Below the pieces are notes generated by a model that ran no database searches, had not been told where the DNA came from, and was given only the letters and a program-made list of their open reading frames with translations. From the IMG/VR virus record IMGVR_UViG_3300042509_000399, positions 1-36,340 of that record: a DNA stretch of 36,340 bases; one strand, given 5' to 3'. Shown here in pieces: positions 1 to 6,541 of this stretch. The stretch's first letter is position 1; the number at the start of each line of letters is the position of its first letter. Source of the stretch: a virus. Position numbers and translations under genes: made by a program.

Positions 1-84
1 GCTGGACTTAAAGCTTTGATAGCGCCTTCTGGCAGGTACCTTTCGCCAGTCTTCGACGATGGCTTGCCACTCTTTGTGCGCCAT
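1..84 (-). CDS. Hypothetical protein, N-terminal fragment (runs off left edge)
   Basis: Reading leftward from an ATG at 84, 28 codons stay open to the window edge, giving MAHKEWQAIVEDWRKVPARR and a basic continuation. A GGAG ribosome site lies about six bases before the ATG. It follows the 57-residue gene at 130-303 in the same direction, so it continues the late operon. Its function cannot be judged from this fragment; the reading frame and ribosome site are what support it. Confidence 0.55.
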   Translation of the reverse strand, partial: MAHKEWQAIVEDWRKVPARRRYQSFKSS

Positions 85-129
85 TTTTGCTCCGTCCAAG
101 CCTTCAGGCTCTGTTGTGGGGCTTTCTTC

Positions 130-303
130 TCACTTCATCTTCTTTAGCGTCTGGGCCAGTCTTGCTCTCTGGCCTAGCTTGCCGGGTTTCTTTGCTGCCG
201 CTGCGAGCTTCTTGGCTGGGATTGGCTTGCCTTCTTTTGCGCCAAGCTGAGCACGCAACGCGCCGGGTTTCTTGATCGCGTTCTGTATCCATTTTTCAGC
301 CAT
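130..303 (-). CDS. Small basic conserved phage protein
   Basis: A 57-residue protein beginning MAEKWIQNAIKKPGALRAQL, very rich in Lys and Ala, with the repeated patterns PAKKLAAAAKK and KPGKLGQRARLAQTLKK. The ATG at 303 is preferred over an in-frame ATG at 321 because GGATGGTGTGAG precedes it and the upstream gene stops at 305-307. As I recall, similar short Lys-rich proteins occur in structural regions of aquatic phages. The charge suggests binding to DNA or acidic partners inside the virion, but this is inference. No catalytic motif is visible. Confidence 0.7.
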   Translation of the reverse strand: MAEKWIQNAIKKPGALRAQLGAKEGKPIPAKKLAAAAKKPGKLGQRARLAQTLKKMK

Positions 304-304
304 C

Positions 305-805
305 TCACACCATCCTTCCACGGGTCTTACCGCGCTGGGCTATGCCGTCTGCACGGGCTGATGCTGACTTTACAGCACCGCCTTTTTTGTACACCTTCTG
401 CGGGTTCATCTCGCGGAGCAGACTACCTGCGCCGCTTTCACCCCTACCACCACGAGCCTGCGCCGTAGGGCGTCGCTCAACTTCGTCAACCGCAGGGTAC
501 TCCGTTACCTTAACACCGCCAACCATCTTTGTGACTGCGCCCTTTTCCGCTTGGTCTCGGGCCGTCTTACGCTCGTCGTACAACGGGTCGGCTTTACGAG
601 CCTTACGTTCCTCTTCCGCTGCAAGCTTGGCTTTACGTTCTGCTACAGCCGCAGCAGTTCGTTGTCGGCCTTCTTCCATTTGTCGGGTAAGATCACGAAT
701 CAAAAACTCTTTATCGAGCTTAGACTCGGTTTCAGCAAAAGCTTTCTCTGAACGAGTTTGCTCCGCCTTATCCGCTGGCGTACGCTTACCCACGATACCC
801 GCCAC
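305..805 (-). CDS. Basic coiled-coil protein with shared C-terminal tag
   Basis: About 166 residues. The middle is charged and helical (KAFAETESKLDKEFLIRDL, then RQMEEGRQRTAAAVAERKAK), and the end carries the tag SASARADGIAQRGKTRGR followed by MV. The start is uncertain: no ATG fits after the upstream stop at 786-788, but a GTG at 805 follows AAGGA and a second GTG lies at 793. Either start slightly overlaps the upstream gene, as elsewhere in this operon. The same tag ends the proteins at 1473-1814 and 1814-2626. Function is unknown; an internal or minor virion protein is plausible from position. Confidence 0.65.
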   Translation of the reverse strand: MAGIVGKRTPADKAEQTRSEKAFAETESKLDKEFLIRDLTRQMEEGRQRTAAAVAERKAKLAAEEERKARKADPLYDERKTARDQAEKGAVTKMVGGVKVTEYPAVDEVERRPTAQARGGRGESGAGSLLREMNPQKVYKKGGAVKSASARADGIAQRGKTRGRMV

Positions 806-1070
806 CTTTTTCCTTGTACTTCTTTGCCAGCAACTGAGCCTTACGTGCTGACCATTGGCCTGCCGCCGTGCCCTGCACCGCTTGCGCCTTGATGCTTTCA
901 AACATCGACTTGCGCATGCCCGGCTTGGTGTAGTTGCCAGCTTCGTTCACGCGAGACTTGACCTTGCCGCCTTCTTTGTACTGCGTAAAGTCGGTGTCAT
1001 CCCGTCGGGCCTTCTTCTTGGCCTTTGGCATCTTCGACGGGTTAATTGCACCCATCCCGCGTGAGGCCAT
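786..1070 (-). CDS. Conserved small phage structural-region protein
   Basis: A 94-residue basic protein starting MASRGMGAINPSKMPK, then GGKVKSRVNEAGNYTKPGMR and a C-terminal QWSARKAQLLAKKYK segment. The phrases VNEAGNYTKPGMRK and GQWSARKAQ.LAK recur, as I recall, in small proteins of marine and freshwater phages, so the reading frame is secure. Two adjacent ATGs at 1073 and 1070 follow the upstream stop (1075-1077); I chose 1070, which gives the usual MASRGMGAI beginning. It shares the GGKVKS element with its neighbours but lacks the full C-terminal tag. Function unknown. Confidence 0.75.
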   Translation of the reverse strand: MASRGMGAINPSKMPKAKKKARRDDTDFTQYKEGGKVKSRVNEAGNYTKPGMRKSMFESIKAQAVQGTAAGQWSARKAQLLAKKYKEKGGGYRG

Positions 1071-1074
1071 CATG

Positions 1075-1473
1075 TCAGCAAGCCTTGCCGCCGTAAGCCA
1101 TCTTGACCATCTTGCCTTTGGTTTTGCCTTTAACAGCAACACCATCACGGCTAGGAGCAGCAGTCTTCACAGCGCCCATCTTCGATGCAGCGACACCGCC
1201 CTTAGCCATCTTCTTCATGCCAGTCTTGAGTTCGCCAACGATGCGCTTCTTTTCAGCCATCAGGTTGCTCTTGCCTTTAGATGTCTTCGCCTTCTCAGCG
1301 TTAACACGGCCCAGTTCTTCCAATTTATTCATACGTGATGTGTTAGCCATACCGCCTCCTGATTTAGTGAACTCACGCCCCACTGATTGAGGCACGCCTA
1401 CCTTTTTGGCGAACTTAGGATTCTCAGCCACAGCCCGCATGAACTTCTCTTGCTTGTTGCTAACCGCAGGCAT
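1075..1473 (-). CDS. Conserved basic protein, MPAVSNKQEKFM family, variant C-terminal tag
   Basis: 132 residues. The N-terminus MPAVSNKQEKFMRAVAENPK with a following P..VGREF pattern resembles short phage proteins of the DUF3008-like type (inference from memory of the pattern). The C-terminus, SRDGVAVKGKTKGKMVKMAYGG, is a diverged version of the DGIAQRGKTRGR tag of its neighbours, preceded by the shared linker ASKMGAVKTA. The ATG at 1473 overlaps the upstream stop as TGATG, indicating translational coupling. Its role in the virion or in assembly is unknown. Confidence 0.75.
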   Translation of the reverse strand: MPAVSNKQEKFMRAVAENPKFAKKVGVPQSVGREFTKSGGGMANTSRMNKLEELGRVNAEKAKTSKGKSNLMAEKKRIVGELKTGMKKMAKGGVAASKMGAVKTAAPSRDGVAVKGKTKGKMVKMAYGGKAC

Positions 1474-1814
1474 CAGACAATCTTCCCGCGAGTCTTACCA
1501 CGTTGAGCGATACCGTCAGCTCGTGCCGACGCTGAACTAACTTTGCCGCCAGCTTTCATGCCGCTTTCCTTGGATTTTTTTAAACTTTCAAGTGCAGCTT
1601 TGCCAGCTGATTCCGCAAAACTCTTTTCTTTTTCTTTTACAGGCGGCTTTGAAGGCGCCATCTTTAAACCAAGCCCAAGTAATGCCTCACGAACGCTTTT
1701 GCGCGGAGCTTCATTCTCCTCGCGCTCTTTCTTTAACTGCTTCTCGTACTCCTCGTATTCTTTCTTTACGAGTGCGTCTCTACGAGCGTTTTCAATTTCG
1801 TTTTCCATAGGCAT
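1473..1814 (-). CDS. Charged coiled-coil protein with shared C-terminal tag
   Basis: 113 residues beginning MPMENEIENARRDALVKKEY. The first half is a predicted charged coiled coil (EEYEKQLKKEREENEAPRK), followed by a Lys/Pro-rich linker and the tag SASARADGIAQRGKTRGK ending in IV. The ATG at 1814 overlaps the stop of the preceding gene (TAATG), and GGGAGG lies about eight bases upstream, so the in-frame TTG six bases earlier is unlikely to be the start. Function unknown; it is one of four neighbouring proteins with this tag or a diverged version. Confidence 0.75.
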   Translation of the reverse strand: MPMENEIENARRDALVKKEYEEYEKQLKKEREENEAPRKSVREALLGLGLKMAPSKPPVKEKEKSFAESAGKAALESLKKSKESGMKAGGKVSSASARADGIAQRGKTRGKIV

Positions 1815-2626
1815 TAGCAAATCCTCCCGCGAGTCTTGCCGCGTTGTGCGATGCCGTCAGCACGCTTGGATGCTGAACCCATAGAAGGTTTAGCTTGCTT
1901 AACTGTACCCATCTTCGATGCTTTGACTGCGCCACCGCGTTTCATGATTGGGTTGCCCATAGCGTCGTACTCAGTATCAGCAACGCCCTTGCGTCTAGCG
2001 GCTTTGGCTTTTTCTTCCGCAGCCATTCTTTCTTTACCTTCCGCAGCGAGGCGCTCACGGAATGATTTACCTGCTTGAGCACGCTCGTTCAAACCTAAGT
2101 TCAGAGATGGGCGCTGATACGGATCAGTCGTAGTGCCTTTTACGCCTTTCGGGTACGGCTTTGATGGGCGCTCGTCGTTTGGTTTAGCTGTACCTGAACT
2201 AATCGGGATGCCAGTCATACCAACCGATGCGGGCTTGTCTTCAGTTTTTGCAGCTGGCTTTGCGCCGCCACCCGACGTGGTTCGCTTCGGTGCAGGCATG
2301 GCACGCTTAGCCCCTACGTCACTACGCATCGCCGCTTCATCAGCACCTTCAGGGACGAGTTCTGGACGACCTTTGGAAGCAGCCATAGCGCGTTTTACTT
2401 CAGCACTTGGCTCTTCGTCGCCTCTGCCCTCGATCATGCTACGAACGTCTACCGGGCCCGAGGAATACCCAGACTTATCTTTAGGGGCGGAACCTTCGCT
2501 TTCACCCTTCTTCTTACGCATCATGTACGCAAGAGCGCCTAGACCTGCTAGTGCAGCCAGACCACCTGCATCAAACTTCTTAGCGCGAGCCGAACCTTTA
2601 ACCGGCTTTGCTTTCGTCTTCTTCAT
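1814..2626 (-). CDS. Large low-complexity basic protein with hydrophobic segment and C-terminal tag
   Basis: 270 residues starting MKKTKAKPVKGSARAKKF. A short hydrophobic stretch (GGLAALAGLGALAYMM) sits near residues 21-36, followed by RKKK. The rest is Pro/Lys/Ala-rich and probably disordered until the end, where ASKMGTVKQAKPSMGSASKR leads into ADGIAQRGKTRGRIC. The start at 2626 is fixed by an AAGGAGA ribosome site six bases upstream; longer in-frame starts lie inside the holin-like gene. A membrane-touching or ejected virion protein is possible, but nothing identifies a function. Confidence 0.75.
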   Translation of the reverse strand: MKKTKAKPVKGSARAKKFDAGGLAALAGLGALAYMMRKKKGESEGSAPKDKSGYSSGPVDVRSMIEGRGDEEPSAEVKRAMAASKGRPELVPEGADEAAMRSDVGAKRAMPAPKRTTSGGGAKPAAKTEDKPASVGMTGIPISSGTAKPNDERPSKPYPKGVKGTTTDPYQRPSLNLGLNERAQAGKSFRERLAAEGKERMAAEEKAKAARRKGVADTEYDAMGNPIMKRGGAVKASKMGTVKQAKPSMGSASKRADGIAQRGKTRGRIC

Positions 2627-2804
2627 TTGGTTTCTCCTTGCCGAGCAGCTTCTGCACGGTTGCGGTTTCGTAGATACGGATAGCGGTCCACACAATCGTA
2701 AACAGCGCAGCTACAGCCGGAAGCAGTTGCACCAGCGTGCCTACCACCGTCACGAGTGACAGAGCATCAACGACGTGTTTTGCGGTTTCGTGTTGTTCAG
2801 ACAT
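2598..2804 (-). CDS. Putative holin
   Basis: 68 residues starting MSEQHETAKHVVDALSLVTV. Two hydrophobic stretches (about residues 11-30 and 34-46, including VVGTLVQLLPAVAALFTIVW) are followed by a charged C-terminal tail (KEKPNEEDESKAG). Short length, paired membrane segments and a charged tail are typical of small phage holins, which make the inner-membrane lesions that begin lysis. Its position near structural genes fits, though no endolysin is visible in the window. The start at 2804 has GGAAG upstream, and the gene begins two bases after its neighbour's stop. It could also be another small membrane protein. Confidence 0.65.
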   Translation of the reverse strand: MSEQHETAKHVVDALSLVTVVGTLVQLLPAVAALFTIVWTAIRIYETATVQKLLGKEKPNEEDESKAG

Positions 2805-2805
2805 G

Positions 2806-3060
2806 TCAGCACTTCCACGCACGTAGTGATTTATTGATCCGGCTATTTGGGTCGTTCGCGGTCTTAGCTGAAGTTAGCTTCTTCTTCATACCCGACATAC
2901 GAGCGCAGAATGACTTCTTCCTAGCCCCGCCTTCCGGCTGTGGGGCTTTCAGACCGGGCTTCCCCGGATTGGCTGCGTTATAAGAGGCACGTCCTTTGGC
3001 GTTCAAACCGCCCTTCTCGGACTTACCTTCCTTGCGCTGCCATGCCGGGGTCTTAGCCAT
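2806..3060 (-). CDS. DUF6321-like conserved phage protein
   Basis: 84 residues: MAKTPAWQRKEGKSEKGGLN, then AKGRASYNAANPGKPGLKAP and the block EGGARKKSFCARMSGMKKK, ending SLRAWKC. The sequence SYN..NPGKPGLK.P.PEGG.RKKSFCARMSGM is the signature I associate with DUF6321, a family of unknown function seen in phage structural regions. The ATG at 3060 overlaps the end of the upstream gene by eight bases. It has no strong ribosome site of its own, so coupling is likely. Biochemical role unknown. Confidence 0.8.
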   Translation of the reverse strand: MAKTPAWQRKEGKSEKGGLNAKGRASYNAANPGKPGLKAPQPEGGARKKSFCARMSGMKKKLTSAKTANDPNSRINKSLRAWKC

Positions 3061-3325
3061 AGAACACCACAATAGTTGCGGACGACAGGGTAGCGTGAAC
3101 ATCCGTGTTGAACTTGATGCCTTCGCCGGGGAACAGGATGTGCTCTGATCCAGCCGCTGCTGGGGCAGTAAACGAGAAACGCGTAGTGCCGCTTGCGCCC
3201 CCGTCTTTCAAGACAACCGTACCACCAGTAGCGTAGCTAACAGTCACCGCTTTTACACGGGTCGTATCAGCATACGCAGTGTTGGTCGAAGTTACCTGCG
3301 CCGATTTAACGTCTGTTTGCATCAT
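3053..3325 (-). CDS. Small beta-rich virion structural protein
   Basis: 90 residues beginning MMQTDVKSAQVTSTNTAYAD. The body alternates Thr/Val/Gly in a beta-strand pattern (VKAVTVSYATGGTVVLKDGG) and ends in a compact ATIVVFYG strand. This composition is typical of minor head or tail surface proteins. The ATG at 3325 has a strong AGGAGG site seven bases upstream. It follows the 147-residue structural gene at 3341-3784 closely. Exact location in the virion is not determinable from sequence. Confidence 0.75.
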   Translation of the reverse strand: MMQTDVKSAQVTSTNTAYADTTRVKAVTVSYATGGTVVLKDGGASGTTRFSFTAPAAAGSEHILFPGEGIKFNTDVHATLSSATIVVFYG

Positions 3326-3340
3326 GGTGATGCCTCCTTA

Positions 3341-3784
3341 TTAGACGTTCTGCTGGCCTACCAGCGGATCAGCAACAAAATAAGTGATGAAGCCAGCCAC
3401 AGGGTTGTTACCGCTTGTGTCGATACGCGAGGTCACATACGCCAACTCAGTAGTTGCAGTCAGGGTCAGGCCCGATGTAACCAAGCCAGCCGAAGCAACC
3501 GACAGGTTGTTAGCGATAGACGCAGGGGCGGCTGTGCCGGAGTTCACACCGGTGGTGCCGATGTCGATAGAACCAGCGCCAGCGGTAACGATGTTTACCG
3601 AAAGGACAACAGCACCAGCTGGGAGAATTAGGTTTGCGCCGCCTTGCTCAATAAGAACATTAGCGGATTCAGATGCGTCAGGGATGTAGAACTGAGCAGC
3701 CATGACGCCGGAGCCACAATACGCGGTGCGAGTCTGATCGCCGCCGCCCGAACGCCAAATACTTTGGGTGGTAGAAAGAGCCAT
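3341..3784 (-). CDS. Virion structural protein, beta-rich
   Basis: 147 residues beginning MALSTTQSIWRSGGGDQTRT. Ala/Thr/Ser/Gly-rich beta-strand composition (GAVVLSVNIVTAGAGSIDIG; TLTATTELAYVTSR) without charged helices or enzyme motifs matches phage surface or decoration proteins. It is the first leftward gene after the oxygenase cassette, and a candidate extended -10 promoter lies 94-122 bases upstream. It is distinct from the 217-residue structural protein at 5418-6071, although both have the same composition. Confidence 0.7.
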   Translation of the reverse strand: MALSTTQSIWRSGGGDQTRTAYCGSGVMAAQFYIPDASESANVLIEQGGANLILPAGAVVLSVNIVTAGAGSIDIGTTGVNSGTAAPASIANNLSVASAGLVTSGLTLTATTELAYVTSRIDTSGNNPVAGFITYFVADPLVGQQNV

Positions 3785-3877
3785 TTGAATTTTCCCTCAT
3801 GCGGTTAGGCACGTCAATCTGCATGAAGTCAGGCCGGGAGCCTGTTTGACGTACCGGATAAATCCCGGATTGCTGCT

Positions 3878-3906
3878 TTTATAGCATACTATGCGTAACG
3901 CAACAA
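3878..3906 (-). promoter_or_regulatory. Candidate leftward extended -10 promoter
   Basis: On the minus strand TTGTTG (3906-3901) and TATAAA (3883-3878) are separated by 17 bases, with TGC immediately before the -10 element (an extended -10). This would restart leftward transcription of the minor structural genes after the bidirectional terminator at 4475-4494. The -35 box is weak (three of six consensus bases). The 140-base gap also holds a CCGG-ATAAATC-CCGG inverted repeat. I found no convincing rightward promoter for the oxygenase. Confidence 0.45.
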
Positions 3907-3924
3907 CAATTGGAGAGCCCCTAC

Positions 3925-4470
3925 ATGCGAATAGTCCCGTTCAAAACCCCTTTGTGGAGCTTTAGCTTAGGAGACATTCAAGACTCGACTATCGATAAAT
4001 GTTATGCGCTAGAACAACAATTGCCAAACATAGAAATGTCGAACAGAGGCGGGTATCAAAGCCCTAATATTTCTTTATCGGCAACATTTCCCGAGTTGTA
4101 CCAAAATGTGTGTTTATTAAAAAGTGTCATTGAAGACGAAGCAGGGTTCAGATTAAATATCACGGACGCGTGGCTAAACATAAACAGAAAACACAGCTAC
4201 AACATCGAACACATACACCCACAGTCTGTATTTAGTGGTGTTATCTATCTAAAAGTTCCGGCAGATTCAGGTGCAGTGATGTTTAAGAACCCCACTCCTG
4301 TAGCACTTTTTCCCGCGCATCATGACTCCCCACTGTTTACACCTTACTGTTCGTACCAACCAAACGTAGGTGCCGTTGTATTCTTCCCCTCATACCTGCC
4401 TCATTTTGTTGAGGCTAACAAAAGCGACGAAGCAAGAATATCAATAGCTTTTAATACAGAGCCGATGTAA
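3925..4470 (+). CDS. Putative 2-oxoglutarate/Fe(II)-dependent oxygenase
   Basis: 181 residues. The core reads WLNINRKHSYNIEHIHPQS (residues 83-101), SGVIYLKVP, SGAVMFKNP, then GAVVFFPSYLPHFVEAN and ARISIAFN. This order matches the phage 2OG-Fe(II) oxygenase family (2OG-FeII_Oxy_5/TIGR02466 type): H96/H98 and H160 are candidate metal ligands and R171 a candidate 2-oxoglutarate contact. Such enzymes hydroxylate unknown protein or small-molecule targets. The gene runs against all surrounding late genes, is visibly AT-richer, and shares a terminator with the capsid gene, so it looks like an acquired cassette. The ATG at 3925 follows GGAG; the in-frame TTG at 3910 is less likely. Confidence 0.8.
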   Translation: MRIVPFKTPLWSFSLGDIQDSTIDKCYALEQQLPNIEMSNRGGYQSPNISLSATFPELYQNVCLLKSVIEDEAGFRLNITDAWLNINRKHSYNIEHIHPQSVFSGVIYLKVPADSGAVMFKNPTPVALFPAHHDSPLFTPYCSYQPNVGAVVFFPSYLPHFVEANKSDEARISIAFNTEPM

Positions 4471-4474
4471 AAAA

Positions 4475-4494
4475 GGGGGCCGAAGCCCCCTTTT
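4475..4494. terminator. Bidirectional rho-independent terminator
   Basis: GGGGGC-CGAA-GCCCCC stem-loop preceded by a run of A and followed by TTTT, so it can end transcription in both directions. It lies between the convergent oxygenase (ends 4470) and major capsid (ends 4497) genes. It would also block most leftward late transcripts after the capsid gene. Confidence 0.9.
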
Positions 4495-4496
4495 CT

Positions 4497-5405
4497 TTAG
4501 GCACCCTGCGAACCAAACATGCCCAGCGGGTCAGACCAGCCGAACGAGTAACGCTCACGAGCCTTGTAACGGACGTTGCCAGTGTCGAAGTCACCATCCA
4601 TTCCGGTAGACATCGGCGTACGAACAAAGTGCTTCATGCCGTTAGGAACATCAGTGGTCAGGAACCATGCGTTCGGATCGGTCAGGAAGTGGTTGATCGT
4701 GTAGCCCTCTGGGATCGAACCGTTGTTCTTCAGAGCGTTGATGTCGTTGTCGTTAGTGCCAACACGGAGGCTGGTTTCCAACAGACGAGTAGCAACGAAC
4801 TGGAGCTGTGGCGGAACAACCAGTTTACGAGGCTTAGCTGCGATCAGCAGGCCACGTTCGTCGGTCCAAGCAGCGATCTGGATAACGGCGGCTTCAAGCG
4901 AAGTCTCGTTCAGATCGGCAGGAGTTGCTGGGACGTTAGAGTTAACGCCACCAGAAACGAGTGGGTGGTTAGCCGAGAACAGAGCCTGACCATCACCGCC
5001 CGGATAGGACGATGAGAAGCCATTGTTCAGGACGTTAGCCGCCTTAACCTGCTTGGTGTACGACATAGCACGAGCCAGCCCTTTGGTATAACGAGCCGAC
5101 AGGCTGTCATACAGGTTGTCTTCGATGGCCTCTTCGGTCAGCGAGAAACCCAGAGCGATGGTTTCGTGGTTGTAGCGAGCAGTCCATGCTTCTTGTGCGT
5201 TGTCGTACGCGATTGCAGAACCTTCGTTCTTAACCGGTGCGGCACTGAAGCCAGACAGCTTGGTTTCTTCTTCGAATGAACGCTCGGAAGTCTCGGTTTC
5301 GTAGATTTCCTTGTGCTCTTCGCCGTAGCGAGCGTACTCCATGCCGAACAGGGCGTTCAAGCCGGGGAGCAGCTCTTTCAGTAGTTGTGCGCGTGAAATA
5401 GCCAT
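4497..5405 (-). CDS. Major capsid protein (Mu gpT-like, HK97-fold expected)
   Basis: 302 residues starting MAISRAQLLKELLPGLNALF. Features such as YETETSERSFEEE, LTEEAIEDNLYD, the AKPRKLVVPPQL strand, RVGTNDNDINALKN, LTDPNAWFLTTDVPNGMKHF and the closing RYSFGWSDPLGMFGS match the Mu-like gpT major head subunit family, which adopts the HK97 fold and forms the icosahedral shell. Length is usual for the family. No N-terminal delta domain is obvious, and a separate scaffold gene lies upstream. AAGGAG sits eight bases before the ATG. It is the last gene before the bidirectional terminator. Confidence 0.9.
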   Translation of the reverse strand: MAISRAQLLKELLPGLNALFGMEYARYGEEHKEIYETETSERSFEEETKLSGFSAAPVKNEGSAIAYDNAQEAWTARYNHETIALGFSLTEEAIEDNLYDSLSARYTKGLARAMSYTKQVKAANVLNNGFSSSYPGGDGQALFSANHPLVSGGVNSNVPATPADLNETSLEAAVIQIAAWTDERGLLIAAKPRKLVVPPQLQFVATRLLETSLRVGTNDNDINALKNNGSIPEGYTINHFLTDPNAWFLTTDVPNGMKHFVRTPMSTGMDGDFDTGNVRYKARERYSFGWSDPLGMFGSQGA

Positions 5406-5417
5406 GATTTAAGCTCC

Positions 5418-6071
5418 TTATGCTACGCCGACGGCGTTGTTATACGAGTGGTAACCGAAGTTGAACTTGACGATCAGTTCGGTGTAACCGCTTGAAGTTG
5501 CGGTGTCAGGAACACCATCAACCACTCGCATCGGCAGTGACGAGCTAACAGCGTTAGCAAACACACCGATCTTCGAATTACCAGTAGTGGCGGAACCCGT
5601 GTTCAAGATCAGAGTGGCGTTATTACCCACAACGACTTGAGATACGGCGCTAATTACCAAACCAGTGGTGTTGACCGTGTTGCCAACCGAAGCAGCTTTG
5701 TAGAGCTGGTCGGGATCGTCAGCAACGTATGCGTAAGCATCAGTCACGCCAGAAGAGAAACCGGGCCAGTACTGGCTGAAGGTTTTCTGCTTGGTTACAG
5801 GGTTAGTGTAGGTGCAACCGAGGAACACGCCAACAACACCAGCGACTGGCGAAGTATCAGTATCCAGAGTTGAAACGATAATGGTGCTATTTGCTTGGCT
5901 CAGCTGAACCACATCACCGTAATAAATAGGGGTGTTGTAGTTAATTGAGCCGCCGCCGTTACCGATAGTAGGGGTAATAGGCAGCTGACGAGTTGCACCT
6001 GCGAAGACCTGACCACCAATCAAGTTGATTGGCTGTAGGCCGTAAGGAGCACTTACAGTAGGATAAGCCAT
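5418..6071 (-). CDS. Abundant structural protein, likely head decoration/fibre-type
   Basis: 217 residues beginning MAYPTVSAPYGLQPINLIGG. It is rich in Thr, Val, Gly, Asn and Ala, with beta-strand patterns (TGLVISAVSQVVVGNNATLI) and ends IVKFNFGYHSYNNAVGVA. The start APYGL.P.NLIGGQVFAG occurs in phage proteins found beside capsid genes. It lies immediately upstream of the major capsid gene, with TGGAG seven bases before the ATG. I infer a decoration or second capsid-surface role; a head-fibre role cannot be excluded. Confidence 0.7.
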   Translation of the reverse strand: MAYPTVSAPYGLQPINLIGGQVFAGATRQLPITPTIGNGGGSINYNTPIYYGDVVQLSQANSTIIVSTLDTDTSPVAGVVGVFLGCTYTNPVTKQKTFSQYWPGFSSGVTDAYAYVADDPDQLYKAASVGNTVNTTGLVISAVSQVVVGNNATLILNTGSATTGNSKIGVFANAVSSSLPMRVVDGVPDTATSSGYTELIVKFNFGYHSYNNAVGVA

Positions 6072-6088
6072 GATTAAACTCCAAAAAA

Positions 6089-6541
6089 TTATTTTCCAGA
6101 GCCAAAGGTCGTTGTAGATTTTCGCTCATTAAAGAGCGGCATCCGGGCGTCACTTTGGCGCATGAAGCTGTTGTCTACAGCCGTCATCTGATCGTTAGCC
6201 TGCTTCGAGTAGTACCCGTTGCGTTGCGTAACGAATTCTTCAGGCGTCTTGCAGAGCATCAGCCCACCAATCACAACAACGTCCTTACTGGCGTTGTCGG
6301 GGTCAGTAATATGCAAATGCAGTTCAGGATGTTCAGAAGCCTTTACGGGCTCCCAGCCTTCACGTCGTTTAGCAGAGAGATTAATCGGATCAGGCGTGTT
6401 CAAAGTAGAGACACGAACCCAATGGAATTTATAGCCGGGCTCAGGATCAGGCACAGGGAGTAACTCTGGGGGTCTCCAAGACTCCTTGCGTTGGGCCTTA
6501 TTGCGCGTGCTGTGTTCACGACTTACACGTGTTTCATCCAT
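6089..6541 (-). CDS. Conserved head-operon protein of unknown function
   Basis: 150 residues starting MDETRVSREHSTRNKAQRKE. Recognisable blocks are SWRPPELLPVPDPEPGYKFH, REGWEPVKASEHPEL, VVVIGGLMLCKTPEE and QRNGYYSKQANDQMTAVDN, ending RKSTTTFGSGK. I recall this arrangement between scaffold and capsid genes in aquatic podo-like phages, but no function is known to me. It overlaps the scaffold stop as TAATG (ATG 6541), so it is translationally coupled. A virion or assembly role is inferred from position only. Confidence 0.75.
   Translation of the reverse strand: MDETRVSREHSTRNKAQRKESWRPPELLPVPDPEPGYKFHWVRVSTLNTPDPINLSAKRREGWEPVKASEHPELHLHITDPDNASKDVVVIGGLMLCKTPEEFVTQRNGYYSKQANDQMTAVDNSFMRQSDARMPLFNERKSTTTFGSGK

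Noticed and set aside
342-851. Rightward open frames across the late arm (for example 342-851, 2133-2759, 10161-10634)
   Set aside because: They are mirror frames of well-supported leftward genes, lack ribosome sites and have Ser/Arg/Pro-rich shadow composition.
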